This document shows positions 8,373 to 18,035 of a stretch of 38,314 nucleotides of DNA, one piece after another. The DNA is from CALAGJ01 sp964293305 (GTDB lineage: Bacteria > Bacteroidota > Bacteroidia > Chitinophagales > Chitinophagaceae). The DNA lies in contig CAXYYO010000033.1 of NCBI GenBank assembly GCA_964293305.1, positions 1-38,314 on the forward strand. The letters are read 5' to 3'. Within the stretch, counting starts at the first letter, position 1; the number at the start of each line of letters is the position of its first letter. Position numbers and translations under genes: made by a program. Under the pieces are notes generated by a model. The model did not search any database, was not told where the DNA came from, and worked only from the letters and a program-made list of their open reading frames with translations.

Positions 8373-9143
8373 TTATCTATATAACCTATCTAACTCACCT
8401 TTTTGCTTGAGGTATATATAGTTCTGATAACATTTTTCAATATAACTACCTAGTTCTATTTCATTCCATTCCTGCAATGTGTTATAATCTGGTCTATAAA
8501 GATTCATAAAGCTATCTAATGCTGGCATTTCCAATCCTGTGAGCCTGCGTACAAACAATTTACTATATCTATGGTCAATATATTTTTCTCTTTCTTCCCA
8601 GAGCAATCTATCCTGCATATTGAGTATTTGACGATTTCGTCTAAAGCGAAACATATTTATAAACTCTACTAAGTCAATACCAGCAGTGAGGGCTCCTGGA
8701 ACGTATGTGGAAGGGGATATACTGCTAAAGCTTAAACCGGGTTTTTTAAAATCAAAAATCTTTGCATAGTCTCGCCTATTGTTGATACTATCTAATGTGT
8801 AGTTTTTATTTCGAACCTTTACTTCTGGAAGCCATGCTGCATCTACATACAATGCAATATCAAAATTTTCCAGATCAGTAATCGTATCTATGGGATACTT
8901 TATGGTTTGCTTAAACAAATAACTAAACCAAACACTGTCTTTTTCACCTATTCTTATGGAATATCTTCCGGTAGAATCGCAGATGGCAAAATTGCCATTT
9001 GTGCCATACACAGTTACAGATTGAAGGGGCTGTTTGGAATAATGGTCATACACAGCACCTTTCAAAAGCAAAGACTGCGAAATGCTTTGCTGATAAAACG
9101 AAAAAGATAAACTAAGTAGTAATAAAAATCTATACAAGTGCAA
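8373..9143 (-). CDS. Exported protein with carboxypeptidase regulatory-like domain
   Basis: 256 aa. A signal peptide (about residues 1-22, ending SISQS) precedes a CarboxypepD_reg-like beta-sandwich (LLLKGAVYDHYSKQPLQSVTVYGTNG...DSTGRYSI, about 24-95), the same module found at the N-terminus of TonB receptors but with no plug or barrel after it. The C-terminal 160 residues are charged and I do not recognise them (RRDYAKIFDF, MFRFRRNRQ, QEWNEIELGSYIEKC). The start must be TTG at 9143: there is an in-frame stop at 9164-9162, and no in-frame ATG exists until well inside the protein. Such proteins are common in Bacteroidota and of unknown function. Confidence 0.8.
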   Translation of the reverse strand: MHLYRFLLLLSLSFSFYQQSISQSLLLKGAVYDHYSKQPLQSVTVYGTNGNFAICDSTGRYSIRIGEKDSVWFSYLFKQTIKYPIDTITDLENFDIALYVDAAWLPEVKVRNKNYTLDSINNRRDYAKIFDFKKPGLSFSSISPSTYVPGALTAGIDLVEFINMFRFRRNRQILNMQDRLLWEEREKYIDHRYSKLFVRRLTGLEMPALDSFMNLYRPDYNTLQEWNEIELGSYIEKCYQNYIYLKQKGELDRLYR

Positions 9144-9275
9144 TCCAATTTTGGTGTAATATTACAGTGGCTTGTAGAACTGTATTTGATTGTGGGTGTT
9201 AAATAAATTTTCTGATACAAAAATCCATCTTCATTTTTTAATTACGAGACAGTTAATTTGCAATAATTTTCATGT

Positions 9276-9926
9276 ATGGAAATAAATAAATATATAGATC
9301 ATACGATACTCAAACCAACAACAATTATATCAGAAGTAAACCAGTTGTGTAATGAAGCTATAGAATATGGTTTTGCTGCTGTTTGTGTACCGCCTCCATT
9401 TGTAAAGCAGGCTGTAAAAACATTAGAAGGTACTGCTGTACATACTGCTACAGTTATTGGATTCCCTTTTGGTTATGCTCCTATTGAATCAAAACTCGCA
9501 GAAGCTTTATTATCATTAGTTGATGGAGCAGATGAATTGGATATGGTTATTAATTTGACAGCACTAAAAAATAATGACTGGGAATTTTTAGCAAATGAAA
9601 TCAATCATATTTTACCCATCGTCCATCAAAAACAAAAGCAGTTAAAAATAATCATTGAGAGTGGTATTTTGACTGATGATGAAATCATAAAATGTTGTAC
9701 ACTTTATAGCGCTGCCGGAGTAGATTTTATGAAAACATCAACTGGTTATGCTGCTGTGGGAGCTACTCTACATGCAGTTTCACTGCTGAAAAGACATTTA
9801 CCGACAGGTATTCAAATAAAAGCATCTGGGGGCATTAGAACCAGGTTGTTTGCAGAAGAACTCATCACCGCAGGAGCCACGAGATTAGGATGTAGTACAG
9901 GAGTTGAAATAGTGCATCAAAAATGA
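9276..9926 (+). CDS. deoC: Deoxyribose-phosphate aldolase
   Basis: 216 aa class I aldolase splitting 2-deoxyribose-5-phosphate to glyceraldehyde-3-phosphate and acetaldehyde in deoxynucleoside breakdown. The Schiff-base lysine K153 is in DFMKTSTGY, the proton-relay residues are D89 (DELDMVIN) and K182 (IKASGGIRT), and the N-terminus IDHTILKP is typical. Length is normal for the short bacterial form. Other deo genes are absent here. It is the first of a long run of plus-strand genes; the next gene begins 54 nt later. Confidence 0.96.
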   Translation: MEINKYIDHTILKPTTIISEVNQLCNEAIEYGFAAVCVPPPFVKQAVKTLEGTAVHTATVIGFPFGYAPIESKLAEALLSLVDGADELDMVINLTALKNNDWEFLANEINHILPIVHQKQKQLKIIIESGILTDDEIIKCCTLYSAAGVDFMKTSTGYAAVGATLHAVSLLKRHLPTGIQIKASGGIRTRLFAEELITAGATRLGCSTGVEIVHQK

Positions 9927-9980
9927 TAATTTTGCCAATCCGCTTTCTATAGGCATGTATATTGCTATTAACATAAAATT

Positions 9981-10409
9981 ATGAAATTTACTTTAATCAT
10001 AGCATTCGTCTTGGTATCGATGTCAGTATTTGCATCATCAGATACTGTTATTGTTAATAAAGATCCTCGTTTAGATGCTTTTGCCCAAAAGCAAGCCTAT
10101 GTAAATAAACTCAGTGGTAAACTTACTAGCACAGGAAAATTTAAAGGATACCGATTGCAGGTGCTCGTAACAAGAAGCAGAGAAGAAGCACTTAGTACCA
10201 AAACAATGCTGATGCAGCGCTATCCTGATCAGAAAGGGTATTTAATGTATCAGTCACCAAGTTTTAAATTAAGATTTGGTAATTTTCCAGATAGAAAATC
10301 TGCAGAAGATTTCAAAAAAGAATTGTCCACTTTTTATAAGCAATCTATTTATGTTGTAGAAGATCTTATTGATTATATTCCGAAGGATGAGGATTTAAAT
10401 GATGACTAA
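9981..10409 (+). CDS. SPOR-domain exported protein
   Basis: 142 aa. Signal peptide at residues 1-19 (MKFTLIIAFVLVSMSVFAS), then a single SPOR domain at about 54-130: YRLQVLVTRSREEAL, then FKLRFGNFPDRKSAEDFKKEL. SPOR domains bind peptidoglycan stripped of its stem peptides, so a periplasmic, wall-associated role is likely. The amidohydrolase start codon follows after 9 nt, so the two are probably cotranscribed. Confidence 0.87.
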   Translation: MKFTLIIAFVLVSMSVFASSDTVIVNKDPRLDAFAQKQAYVNKLSGKLTSTGKFKGYRLQVLVTRSREEALSTKTMLMQRYPDQKGYLMYQSPSFKLRFGNFPDRKSAEDFKKELSTFYKQSIYVVEDLIDYIPKDEDLNDD

Positions 10410-10418
10410 TTTAATACA

Positions 10419-11594
10419 ATGACCCCTGAACTCATACAAAAAAAAGCCATAGCATTAGATGAGGAATTGAGAAATATACGGCATCATCTTCATGCAAATC
10501 CGGAACTTAGTTTTCAAGAATACAATACTTCAAAATTTGTACAGGAATATCTTTTAAAATTAGATATACCTTTCATGGTGATGGGCGGCACAGGAGTTGT
10601 AGGTTTGATAAAAGGGAAGAATCCGGATTCAAGAGCCATTGCACTGCGTGCAGATATGGACGCCCTACCTATACAGGAATCAAATAACATAGCATGCAAA
10701 TCATTGAATGATGGCGTAATGCATGCATGTGGACATGATGTACATACAACCTGCCTGCTTGGGGCTGCAAAAATTTTGAATGAAACAAAAGAACTGTGGC
10801 AAGGTACAATAAAACTAATTTTTCAACCTGGTGAAGAAAGAAATCCTGGTGGTGCATCAATCTTGATTAAAGAAGGTGTGTTAGAAAATCCAAAACCTGC
10901 ATCAATCATTGCATTGCATGTAAATCCATTGTTGCAAATTGGGAAATTTAGTTTCAGAACGGGTCAAGCAATGGCCAGTGCGGATGAAATATTTATCAAT
11001 ATAAAAACAAAAGGTGGACATGCTGCTGCGCCACATTTAACCGCAGATGCTATACTAATTGCAAGTCATATAATAATAAGCCTACAACAGGTTATTAGCA
11101 GAAATAATAATCCATTATCACCATCCGTTTTATCAATATGTTCTATACAAGGGGGGCATACAACCAATGTACTTCCTGCTGAGGTAAAATTAATGGGCAC
11201 GTTTCGTGCTGTTAATGAACAATGGCGTTATGAAGCCCATACACTTATAGAGCAAATTGTAAGTGGAATAGGTAATGCAATGGGGGCAGATGTTTCCATA
11301 AAAATTGACATCGGTTATCCATCTGTTTTTAATGACGCTGTTTTAACTGAAAAAGCCAGTTCTTTAGCACAAAGTTTTATTGGTCATGATTATGTAGAAG
11401 AAACAGAAATGCGTATGGGCGCGGAGGATTTTGGATTTTATACACAAGAAGTGCCCGGTTGTTTCTTTAGGCTTGGAATTAGAAATGAAAACAAGGGTAT
11501 TGTTCATAACGTGCATACTCCTACTTTTGACATTGATGAAGATGCATTGCAACTTGGAGCAGGTATGATGGCCTGGCTGGGAGCAAAGCTTTAA
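10419..11594 (+). CDS. M20-family amidohydrolase (N-acyl-amino acid amidohydrolase type)
   Basis: 391 aa metallopeptidase of the M20D group (hippurate hydrolase/AmaA/YkuR-like). Metal-binding residues are visible: C104 and H106 in HACGHDVHT, E139-E140 in FQPGEE with the first as likely general base, H167 in ALHVNP, and the C-terminal VHNVHTPTF histidine. The dimerisation lid carries GGHAAAPH near residue 200. No signal peptide, so cytoplasmic. It probably hydrolyses N-acyl amino acids or peptidoglycan-derived amides; the substrate is undetermined. It lies between the SPOR gene and the first TPR kinase. Confidence 0.92.
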   Translation: MTPELIQKKAIALDEELRNIRHHLHANPELSFQEYNTSKFVQEYLLKLDIPFMVMGGTGVVGLIKGKNPDSRAIALRADMDALPIQESNNIACKSLNDGVMHACGHDVHTTCLLGAAKILNETKELWQGTIKLIFQPGEERNPGGASILIKEGVLENPKPASIIALHVNPLLQIGKFSFRTGQAMASADEIFINIKTKGGHAAAPHLTADAILIASHIIISLQQVISRNNNPLSPSVLSICSIQGGHTTNVLPAEVKLMGTFRAVNEQWRYEAHTLIEQIVSGIGNAMGADVSIKIDIGYPSVFNDAVLTEKASSLAQSFIGHDYVEETEMRMGAEDFGFYTQEVPGCFFRLGIRNENKGIVHNVHTPTFDIDEDALQLGAGMMAWLGAKL

Positions 11595-11615
11595 TTAATA
11601 CCGTACCTTATACCA

Positions 11616-13682
11616 TTGGTTAAACTGAAACATATAATAGTTTATTGTTTTGTATTGTTTGTTAGTCTGGCTGTAAATGCTCAGACTATTCGTCGTTTAT
11701 CCTTACAGGAAGCACTTATAAGCCTACAATCAAAGAATCTTACAGATTCGCAGAAGGCTGAAAGGTATTTGGACTTATCTTATCATTATCAGTACAAGAA
11801 ACCTGACTCTTCATTTTTTTATGCCAAATTATCTGAGAAGATAGCAACTCAAAATAATTATATAATAATAACTGCTGAAGCCCAAAGACAGATTGGTTTA
11901 AATTATTTTATAGCCAAAAATTATAAATTAGCTGGATTATATTCCACGCAGGCTTATCAGTTGTCCGTGGACAATGACTTACCGATATTAACTTACAACA
12001 TTTGTAATGAACTTTCAAATCTCTATATAGCAAAGCACCAGTGGAGCAGCGCATTTAATTATGCTACAATTGCTAAATCAAAGCTGTATCAGAATCCTAA
12101 GAACCCTGAATATTTGGAAGAGAAAAATAAACTAGTGTTTGTAAGAATCAATTTGGCAGTCGGCAAGTATGAAAATGCTTTAACCATTTGTAACTCTGTG
12201 TTGTCAAATCTTCAGAAAGCAAACAATAAAGTAGATATTATAGCATCCTATATTTTGATGAGTAAGATTTATCTAGCTCAAGGTAAAATGGATGATGCAA
12301 AAGCTGTTTTAAACAAAGCACTTGATATCAGCAATAAGGAAAACTTTACTTTGCTTGATGCAACTATTTATAACAATTTAGGTGAATTATTCTTCGCCCA
12401 AAACGACTATACAAATGCTTTAGATTTTCATCAGAAATCAGCCACAATTTATGCAAATGCTTCGATGGCTTTTGCTTGGCAGGAGCAGCAGGCAAGCATA
12501 GTAAACATATTATTTATAAAAGGTGATATTTCGAAAGCCACAGAAATGGCAGAGGCTGCTTTAAACAAGATGGCGGAAGCCGGAAATGACATTAAAAGAG
12601 CCGAGTTATTGAAATTACTCATCGAAATAGAGACCAATGCAAACCATCCTATTAAAGCACTAACCTTTGCCACTCAATACATTGCCATAGCAGATTCCTT
12701 ACAATTAACTGAGCATTTAAATATTTTGCCACAGGCATTTAGCATGATTCCGGACATATCAGACGATGAAAATCCAATAGGCGCCATATCGAAAACTACT
12801 GATAAAGATTCAATAACTATTTATATTATATCTGGAGTACTCATTCTATTAACGCTTATTTTACTGAGCTATATGTTCAGCCAAAAGAACAAAGCAATTG
12901 AAGCGCTCAATATACAACAGGAGCAAAATGAAGGAAAAACAAAAGAATTAGAACAGTTAAACATGGATGCTGTGGCAAGGAATGAGGAACTGGCCAGAAT
13001 CAACAAAGTAAAAGATCAACTGCTCTCAATGGTTGCACATGATATTAGATCACCTTTAAATTCACTTCAAAGTACACTTGCTCTTACGCAGGATGAAACG
13101 CTTACAAAAGATGAATTCAGAGGACTCACACAAGCTTTAGAATCCGATTTATTCAATCTTAGAAATATGTTGGATAATATGCTGCTTTGGGCTAGAGAAC
13201 AGGTAGTAGAAGTGAAAATTACTAAATCAGCCTTTGATTTATATACGCTTACAAATAATATTTTCAAGTTATATGAGCATAGCTTCTTATCAAAAAACAT
13301 TAAACTCCATAACTATTTGCTACCAGGATTGATGGTGCATTCCGAGAAAGAAGCTGTGGCTATCATTTTTAGAAATCTATTGTCAAATGCCATAAAGTTC
13401 ACCCCTCCGGATAAAAATATATACGTCCAATATGTGTCCTTATCTGGCAAAATTTATCTGTCCGTAAAAGATGAAGGCATTGGTGTTGATGGAGAAACTT
13501 TGAAAAAAATTAAAACCGGCGTGCACTTTAGTAATAGGGGTACCAATAATGAAAAGGGTACTGGTATTGGTTTGTTATTTTGTCAGGAATTACTAATGCG
13601 TATGGATGAAAGTTTTGATATTTCTTCATCTCAACAATATGGCACTTCTGTTACTATATCTTTAAACACAATTTCAGAATAA
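11616..13682 (+). CDS. TPR-repeat membrane histidine kinase, copy 1
   Basis: 688 aa. Signal peptide to about residue 22 (FVSLAVNAQ), a periplasmic TPR-like helical region (about 40-370), a transmembrane helix at about 400-420, a short coiled coil, then HisKA with H475 (SMVAHDIRSPLNS) and HATPase_c (N591 in NLLSNAIKF, DEGIG 619-623, KGTGIGL 647-653). The start is TTG at 11616: the frame is closed by the stop of the previous gene and no ATG occurs before about residue 215. There is no receiver domain and no response regulator nearby, so the partner is elsewhere. It is a close architectural paralogue of the next gene. Confidence 0.9.
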   Translation: MVKLKHIIVYCFVLFVSLAVNAQTIRRLSLQEALISLQSKNLTDSQKAERYLDLSYHYQYKKPDSSFFYAKLSEKIATQNNYIIITAEAQRQIGLNYFIAKNYKLAGLYSTQAYQLSVDNDLPILTYNICNELSNLYIAKHQWSSAFNYATIAKSKLYQNPKNPEYLEEKNKLVFVRINLAVGKYENALTICNSVLSNLQKANNKVDIIASYILMSKIYLAQGKMDDAKAVLNKALDISNKENFTLLDATIYNNLGELFFAQNDYTNALDFHQKSATIYANASMAFAWQEQQASIVNILFIKGDISKATEMAEAALNKMAEAGNDIKRAELLKLLIEIETNANHPIKALTFATQYIAIADSLQLTEHLNILPQAFSMIPDISDDENPIGAISKTTDKDSITIYIISGVLILLTLILLSYMFSQKNKAIEALNIQQEQNEGKTKELEQLNMDAVARNEELARINKVKDQLLSMVAHDIRSPLNSLQSTLALTQDETLTKDEFRGLTQALESDLFNLRNMLDNMLLWAREQVVEVKITKSAFDLYTLTNNIFKLYEHSFLSKNIKLHNYLLPGLMVHSEKEAVAIIFRNLLSNAIKFTPPDKNIYVQYVSLSGKIYLSVKDEGIGVDGETLKKIKTGVHFSNRGTNNEKGTGIGLLFCQELLMRMDESFDISSSQQYGTSVTISLNTISE

Positions 13683-13725
13683 ATATAAATACCTTTTATT
13701 TGCTATTCAAAGCACATAAAACACC

Positions 13726-15726
13726 TTGCAAGCAAAGCATACCTACTTGATATTAATTGTAATATTTTTTTCATTGTATATTGCTTCAGCTCAAAGTACA
13801 CAGGAGAGACTAAGGCAACAATTAACAGAATATAAGCAAAAAAATACTTCTCTTTCAGATTACGAAAAGGCAGAACACTTGAGCGAAATTGCATCTGAGT
13901 ATATGTCTGTAAATCTTGATTCCTGCAGATTTTTTGCCGACTCTGCCCTACATTATGCCAGAGTTTCCAATAAAAATGGAATTGTAGTGTCCGTTTTAAC
14001 AACTAAAGCCACTTCGGAAATTTGGAGTGGAGATTATGCTTCAGCCCAAAAAAGCTTATCAGAAGCAAATATAATAGCACAAAACCCTGAATATAAAGAA
14101 GCTCTTGTTGATATTTACGCTATGTATTCTTATATGTATCAGTTAAATGAACTATGGGATGAGGCTTGGATATACAATAAAAAATTGGATGAATACATCA
14201 GAAACCCCAAAAATAAATTCCCTTTTCATGGTGGAGATGTCTTTGATAATTATGCAGTGATTTATGATGGACTCGGTGAATATAAAAAAGCAAATTTTTA
14301 TTTTGAGAAAGCAATTGATGCATTTAAAAAAGATAGCTTCTATGACATATTAGCAAATTGTAAATTGGAATATGCTACCAGTCAATTAGCACAGAATAAA
14401 TTTGAGAAAGCATTCCAAAATATTACAGAAGCACATGAATATTTTTTTAAACAGGATGAGCCGGTGCAAATTTCTGACGTAAATGAAAAATTTGCGCAAT
14501 ATTATATAGCCACAAAAGATTATGATAGTGCTCAATTTTATCTAAAGAAATCTATAAATTATTATGTTGAAAACGGTTTAATGGCCGATGAATATAGATG
14601 CAAACTTTTCATGGCTAAGATTTACATGAATTTGAATAATTATAAAGATGCAAAAATAAATGCTTTTCAAGTAAATAATTTCTTTAAGCAAAGACCAGAG
14701 AAACATCTTAGGATAGGAGCATTAGAGATTTTATATAAAGCTGATAAAGCACTTGGAATAAAGGAAAATGCATTTCAATACCTTGAAGAATATATTGCTG
14801 TCAATGCAGAATTAGATCAAGATAAGAGTGAGATGCGTACCCGTGAATTAATTGCAGCATCTGATCTAAATGAACTACAAACTCAAAATGATACACAGCG
14901 TCAGCGACTAACCCTTTTAATAATATCCGCAGTCTGTATTTTGATTTTTACAGGGCTTCTTTTTATTCTGTATCGGCAAAAAAATAAAGTACTAGATCAT
15001 GTAAAATTATTGCAGGAAACTGGGCAACAAAAAAATGCAGAATTGGAAAAAATTAATGGTGTGAAAGATAAACTCATATCAATGATTGCACATGATATAC
15101 GTTCACCATTAGCTTCTGTACAAAACACACTTTCACTTACTCAGGATGAAACCCTTAGCCCACATGAATTTCAAAGTTTAGGTAAAGTTTTGGAAGGTGA
15201 AATACACCATCTACGAGGCATGTTAGACAATTTGCTGCTATGGGCCAGACAACAAGTTACAGACATCAATATTAATAAAACAACATTCAACTTATATGAA
15301 CTCATTACTGAAACGCTAGGCCTTTATGAAAAAAATATTGCACACAAAAAAATAAAAATCCTTAATAATATTAACCCAGAAACTTCACTTTTTTCAGATA
15401 GAGATATTATACAAACGGTTTTTAGAAATATGCTGTCCAACGCATTAAAATTCACAAATCCAGATAAAAAAATTGAAATTTTTCTCCAAGAAGAAAATGA
15501 CCAATTCCTCTTGATTATTAAAGATGAAGGTATGGGCATAAGTCCGGAAAATCTCACAAAAATTATTAAAAAAGAGTATCTGTCTACCAGAGGTACCAGT
15601 AATGAAAAGGGAACGGGACTTGGCCTAATGTTTAGCAAAGAACTCTTGGAAAAATTAGGAGAAAATCTCATCATTGAATCAACCCCCAATAAAGGCACTT
15701 CTGTTTTCATCACCATTTCAAAATAA
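13726..15726 (+). CDS. TPR-repeat membrane histidine kinase, copy 2
   Basis: 666 aa with the same layout as the preceding kinase: signal peptide (about 1-23, SLYIASAQS), TPR-type repeats to about residue 360, transmembrane helix at 395-416, HisKA with H456 (SMIAHDIRSPLAS), HATPase_c with N572 and KGTGLGL. Both copies share AHDIRSPL, LTQDETL, LLWAR and NEKGTG blocks, while the sensor halves differ more, which points to an old tandem duplication with diverged input. The start is TTG at 13726, forced by the in-frame stop at 13717-13719. The gap to copy 1 is 43 nt. Confidence 0.9.
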   Translation: MQAKHTYLILIVIFFSLYIASAQSTQERLRQQLTEYKQKNTSLSDYEKAEHLSEIASEYMSVNLDSCRFFADSALHYARVSNKNGIVVSVLTTKATSEIWSGDYASAQKSLSEANIIAQNPEYKEALVDIYAMYSYMYQLNELWDEAWIYNKKLDEYIRNPKNKFPFHGGDVFDNYAVIYDGLGEYKKANFYFEKAIDAFKKDSFYDILANCKLEYATSQLAQNKFEKAFQNITEAHEYFFKQDEPVQISDVNEKFAQYYIATKDYDSAQFYLKKSINYYVENGLMADEYRCKLFMAKIYMNLNNYKDAKINAFQVNNFFKQRPEKHLRIGALEILYKADKALGIKENAFQYLEEYIAVNAELDQDKSEMRTRELIAASDLNELQTQNDTQRQRLTLLIISAVCILIFTGLLFILYRQKNKVLDHVKLLQETGQQKNAELEKINGVKDKLISMIAHDIRSPLASVQNTLSLTQDETLSPHEFQSLGKVLEGEIHHLRGMLDNLLLWARQQVTDININKTTFNLYELITETLGLYEKNIAHKKIKILNNINPETSLFSDRDIIQTVFRNMLSNALKFTNPDKKIEIFLQEENDQFLLIIKDEGMGISPENLTKIIKKEYLSTRGTSNEKGTGLGLMFSKELLEKLGENLIIESTPNKGTSVFITISK

Positions 15727-15766
15727 ACGAAGGCAATTACTCGATATACATGCCTAATATTGCATC

Positions 15767-16513
15767 ATGTCAATTCTGTTGAACCATATAGGAAGGTACC
15801 TGCTCATGCTTAAAGGAATGTTTTCAAAACCTGAAAACTTGAAAATGTATTGGCGTGAATTTATACACCAGTGTGCCGAAATTGGTGTTGGTTCTATGCC
15901 CATTGTTATCATTATATCGTTATTTCTTGGTGCCGTTACAACTGTGCAAACAGCCTATCAGTTGGTAAGTCCATTAGTACCACAAGCTACTATAGCACAA
16001 ATAGTTAGAGATAGTGTTATTCTTGAATTATCACCTACCGTTGTTAGTATTGTTTTGGCTGGTGTAGTAGGGAGTAAAATTGCCAGCGAACTGGGAAATA
16101 TGCGCATCAGTGAACAAATAGATGCATTAGAAATAATGGGCATTAATACTAAAAACTATCTCATACTTCCAAAAATTTTGGGTGCTTTATTGGTTATTCC
16201 TTGTCTTATTGTTATTTCAGCTGTGCTTGCTATTTGGGGTGGTCGTATGGCTGGAAATGCTTCTGGAATATTATCTACAGAAATTTTTGACAATGGATTA
16301 CGTCAGGATCTCAATTTATACAATATTACATTTGCCATGTACAAGGCTTATACTTTTGCTTTCATTATAAGTTCTGTTCCTGCTTATTATGGCTATCATG
16401 TAAAAGGTGGTGCTTTAGAAATTGGAAGGGCAAGCACAACAGCTGTTGTGGTAAGTTGTATTATGATTTTGTTTGCAGACTATGCTCTTGCTGCCATTTT
16501 CTTAAATAATTAA
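15767..16513 (+). CDS. mlaE: MlaE/YrbE-type ABC transporter permease
   Basis: 248 aa inner-membrane permease of the phospholipid-trafficking MlaFEDB family. An N-terminal amphipathic stretch is followed by about five helices. Family blocks are GVGSMPIVIIISLFLGAV, VVGSKIASELGNMRISEQIDALEIMGI (the conserved EQIDAL loop contacting the ATPase) and SVPAYYGYHVKGGA. It likely moves lipid between inner membrane and an MCE-protein shuttle. The usual MlaF ATPase and MlaD genes are not next to it: a trehalase follows after about 28 nt. ATG at 15767 is 40 nt after the kinase stop. Confidence 0.92.
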   Translation: MSILLNHIGRYLLMLKGMFSKPENLKMYWREFIHQCAEIGVGSMPIVIIISLFLGAVTTVQTAYQLVSPLVPQATIAQIVRDSVILELSPTVVSIVLAGVVGSKIASELGNMRISEQIDALEIMGINTKNYLILPKILGALLVIPCLIVISAVLAIWGGRMAGNASGILSTEIFDNGLRQDLNLYNITFAMYKAYTFAFIISSVPAYYGYHVKGGALEIGRASTTAVVVSCIMILFADYALAAIFLNN

Positions 16514-16530
16514 GTATATCAAGTTTTCTA

Positions 16531-16538
16531 TATTTTTG
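16531..16538 (+). promoter_or_regulatory. -7 element directly before trehalase start
   Basis: TATTTTTG, an exact TAnnTTTG match. With the usual four-base distance, transcription would begin at about 16542, the A of the trehalase ATG, giving a leaderless message. No -33 TTG is present at the expected distance, so activity is uncertain. Confidence 0.4.
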
Positions 16539-16541
16539 AAT

Positions 16542-18035
16542 ATGGAAATTTTTGAATGTGGATCACTCTTTGAACAAATTCAATTACAACAAATATTTGC
16601 TGATGGTAAAGAAATTGTAGATGCCACCCCAGCTGAAAATTTAGAGCAGATAGTAGAAAAATATAATACTGAAAAAGCTAATCCAGATTTTGACTTCAGG
16701 CATTTCGTAAATGCACATTTTCTACCATATAATAACACGTCAAACTCATCATTTACAAAAAAAATAATAGTAAGCGAGCATATTAAAAATTTATGGCCAT
16801 TGCTTACAAGAAAGGATATAGATGCAAAAAGCAATTCTTCGCTCCTTGCTTTACCAAATAAATACATTGTACCGGGTGGAAGATTTCGAGAAATTTATTA
16901 TTGGGACAGCTATTTTACCATGTTAGGTTTATCACAAAGTGGCCATATTGATTTGATAGAAAACATGGTTGATAATTTTGCATTTCTTATAAAAAAATTA
17001 GGATACATTCCAAACGGAAACAGGTCTTATTATTTTGGCAGAAGCCAACCTCCATTTTTTGGGCTCATGGTTGAGTTAGTTTGCAATTCAAATAAGGATA
17101 TTAACCCAAAAAAATACATTGATATTGTAGAGCAGGAATATAGTTGGTGGATGCATGGCGTAGATGATTTGAGCGATGCAAACAATTCAATTGCTCATAT
17201 TGTAAGGATGCCTTGTGGTACAATACTAAATAGGTACTTTGATTTTCACAGTACTCCGAGACCAGAATCATTCAAAGAGGATATTGATTTGGCCAAAGAA
17301 ATAGACAATAAAAATGAAATTTATAGGCATATAAGGTCAGCAGCAGAAAGTGGCTGGGACTTTAGCAGTCGTTGGTTTGCAGACAACAATTCTTTTAGCA
17401 CCATTCATACTACTGACATCATACCCATCGACTTAAATTGTTTGCTTTATTATGTAGAAACACTGTTGAGTAAATGGTATCAAGAGGCAGAAAATACAGC
17501 CTTAGCCCGGCATTACCAAGTAAAATCTGTGCATCGAAAAAATGCTATTCAGCAGTATTGTTGGAATGAACAATTGGGATTTTTTTATGATTATGATTAT
17601 AAGCTACATGGTCAAAAAACTACTCAAACACTTGGGGGCTGTTTCCCATTATTTGTAAATTTAGCCAAAACATATCAGGCAGAATCAGTAGCAGCAATCC
17701 TACATAAACATTTTTTAAAGGCAGGTGGTTTAGTTACAACACTACAGCATACCGGACAGCAATGGGATGCACCCAATGGATGGGCACCTCTGCAATGGAT
17801 TGCCATTAAGGGATTAATAAATTATGGCATGTATTCATTTGCTTTCGAAATAGCAAAAAGATGGCATAAGATGAATGAAGATGTATTTAAACGTACGGGA
17901 AAAATGATGGAGAAATACAATGTAGAAAATATCGACTTGGAAGGTGGTGGTGGCGAATATCCTGCACAGGATGGTTTTGGATGGACAAATGGAGTATTTT
18001 TACAAATAGATCAATTATTAAAAGTTAACAAGTAA
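16542..18035 (+). CDS. treF: Trehalase (GH37), cytoplasmic
   Basis: About 497 aa inverting glycoside hydrolase splitting trehalose into two glucoses. Both family signatures are present: PGGRFREIYYWDSYF (from about residue 111) and QWDAPNGWAPLQW (about 407). The catalytic acid is the Asp of ESGWDFSSRWF (about 273) and the base is the Glu of GGGGEYPAQDGFGWTNG (about 472). There is no signal peptide, so it should act in the cytosol like TreF. I use the ATG at 16542; a TTG at 16536 in frame overlaps a -7 box and is unlikely. Its stop shares one base with the next start (TAATG). Confidence 0.95.
   Translation: MEIFECGSLFEQIQLQQIFADGKEIVDATPAENLEQIVEKYNTEKANPDFDFRHFVNAHFLPYNNTSNSSFTKKIIVSEHIKNLWPLLTRKDIDAKSNSSLLALPNKYIVPGGRFREIYYWDSYFTMLGLSQSGHIDLIENMVDNFAFLIKKLGYIPNGNRSYYFGRSQPPFFGLMVELVCNSNKDINPKKYIDIVEQEYSWWMHGVDDLSDANNSIAHIVRMPCGTILNRYFDFHSTPRPESFKEDIDLAKEIDNKNEIYRHIRSAAESGWDFSSRWFADNNSFSTIHTTDIIPIDLNCLLYYVETLLSKWYQEAENTALARHYQVKSVHRKNAIQQYCWNEQLGFFYDYDYKLHGQKTTQTLGGCFPLFVNLAKTYQAESVAAILHKHFLKAGGLVTTLQHTGQQWDAPNGWAPLQWIAIKGLINYGMYSFAFEIAKRWHKMNEDVFKRTGKMMEKYNVENIDLEGGGGEYPAQDGFGWTNGVFLQIDQLLKVNK

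Noticed and set aside
13703..14002. 99-aa minus-strand frame at the start of the second TPR kinase
   Set aside because: Overlaps the kinase signal peptide and TPR region; no independent coding sign.
15324..15716. 130-aa minus-strand frame in the kinase ATPase domain
   Set aside because: Antisense shadow of conserved HATPase_c sequence.
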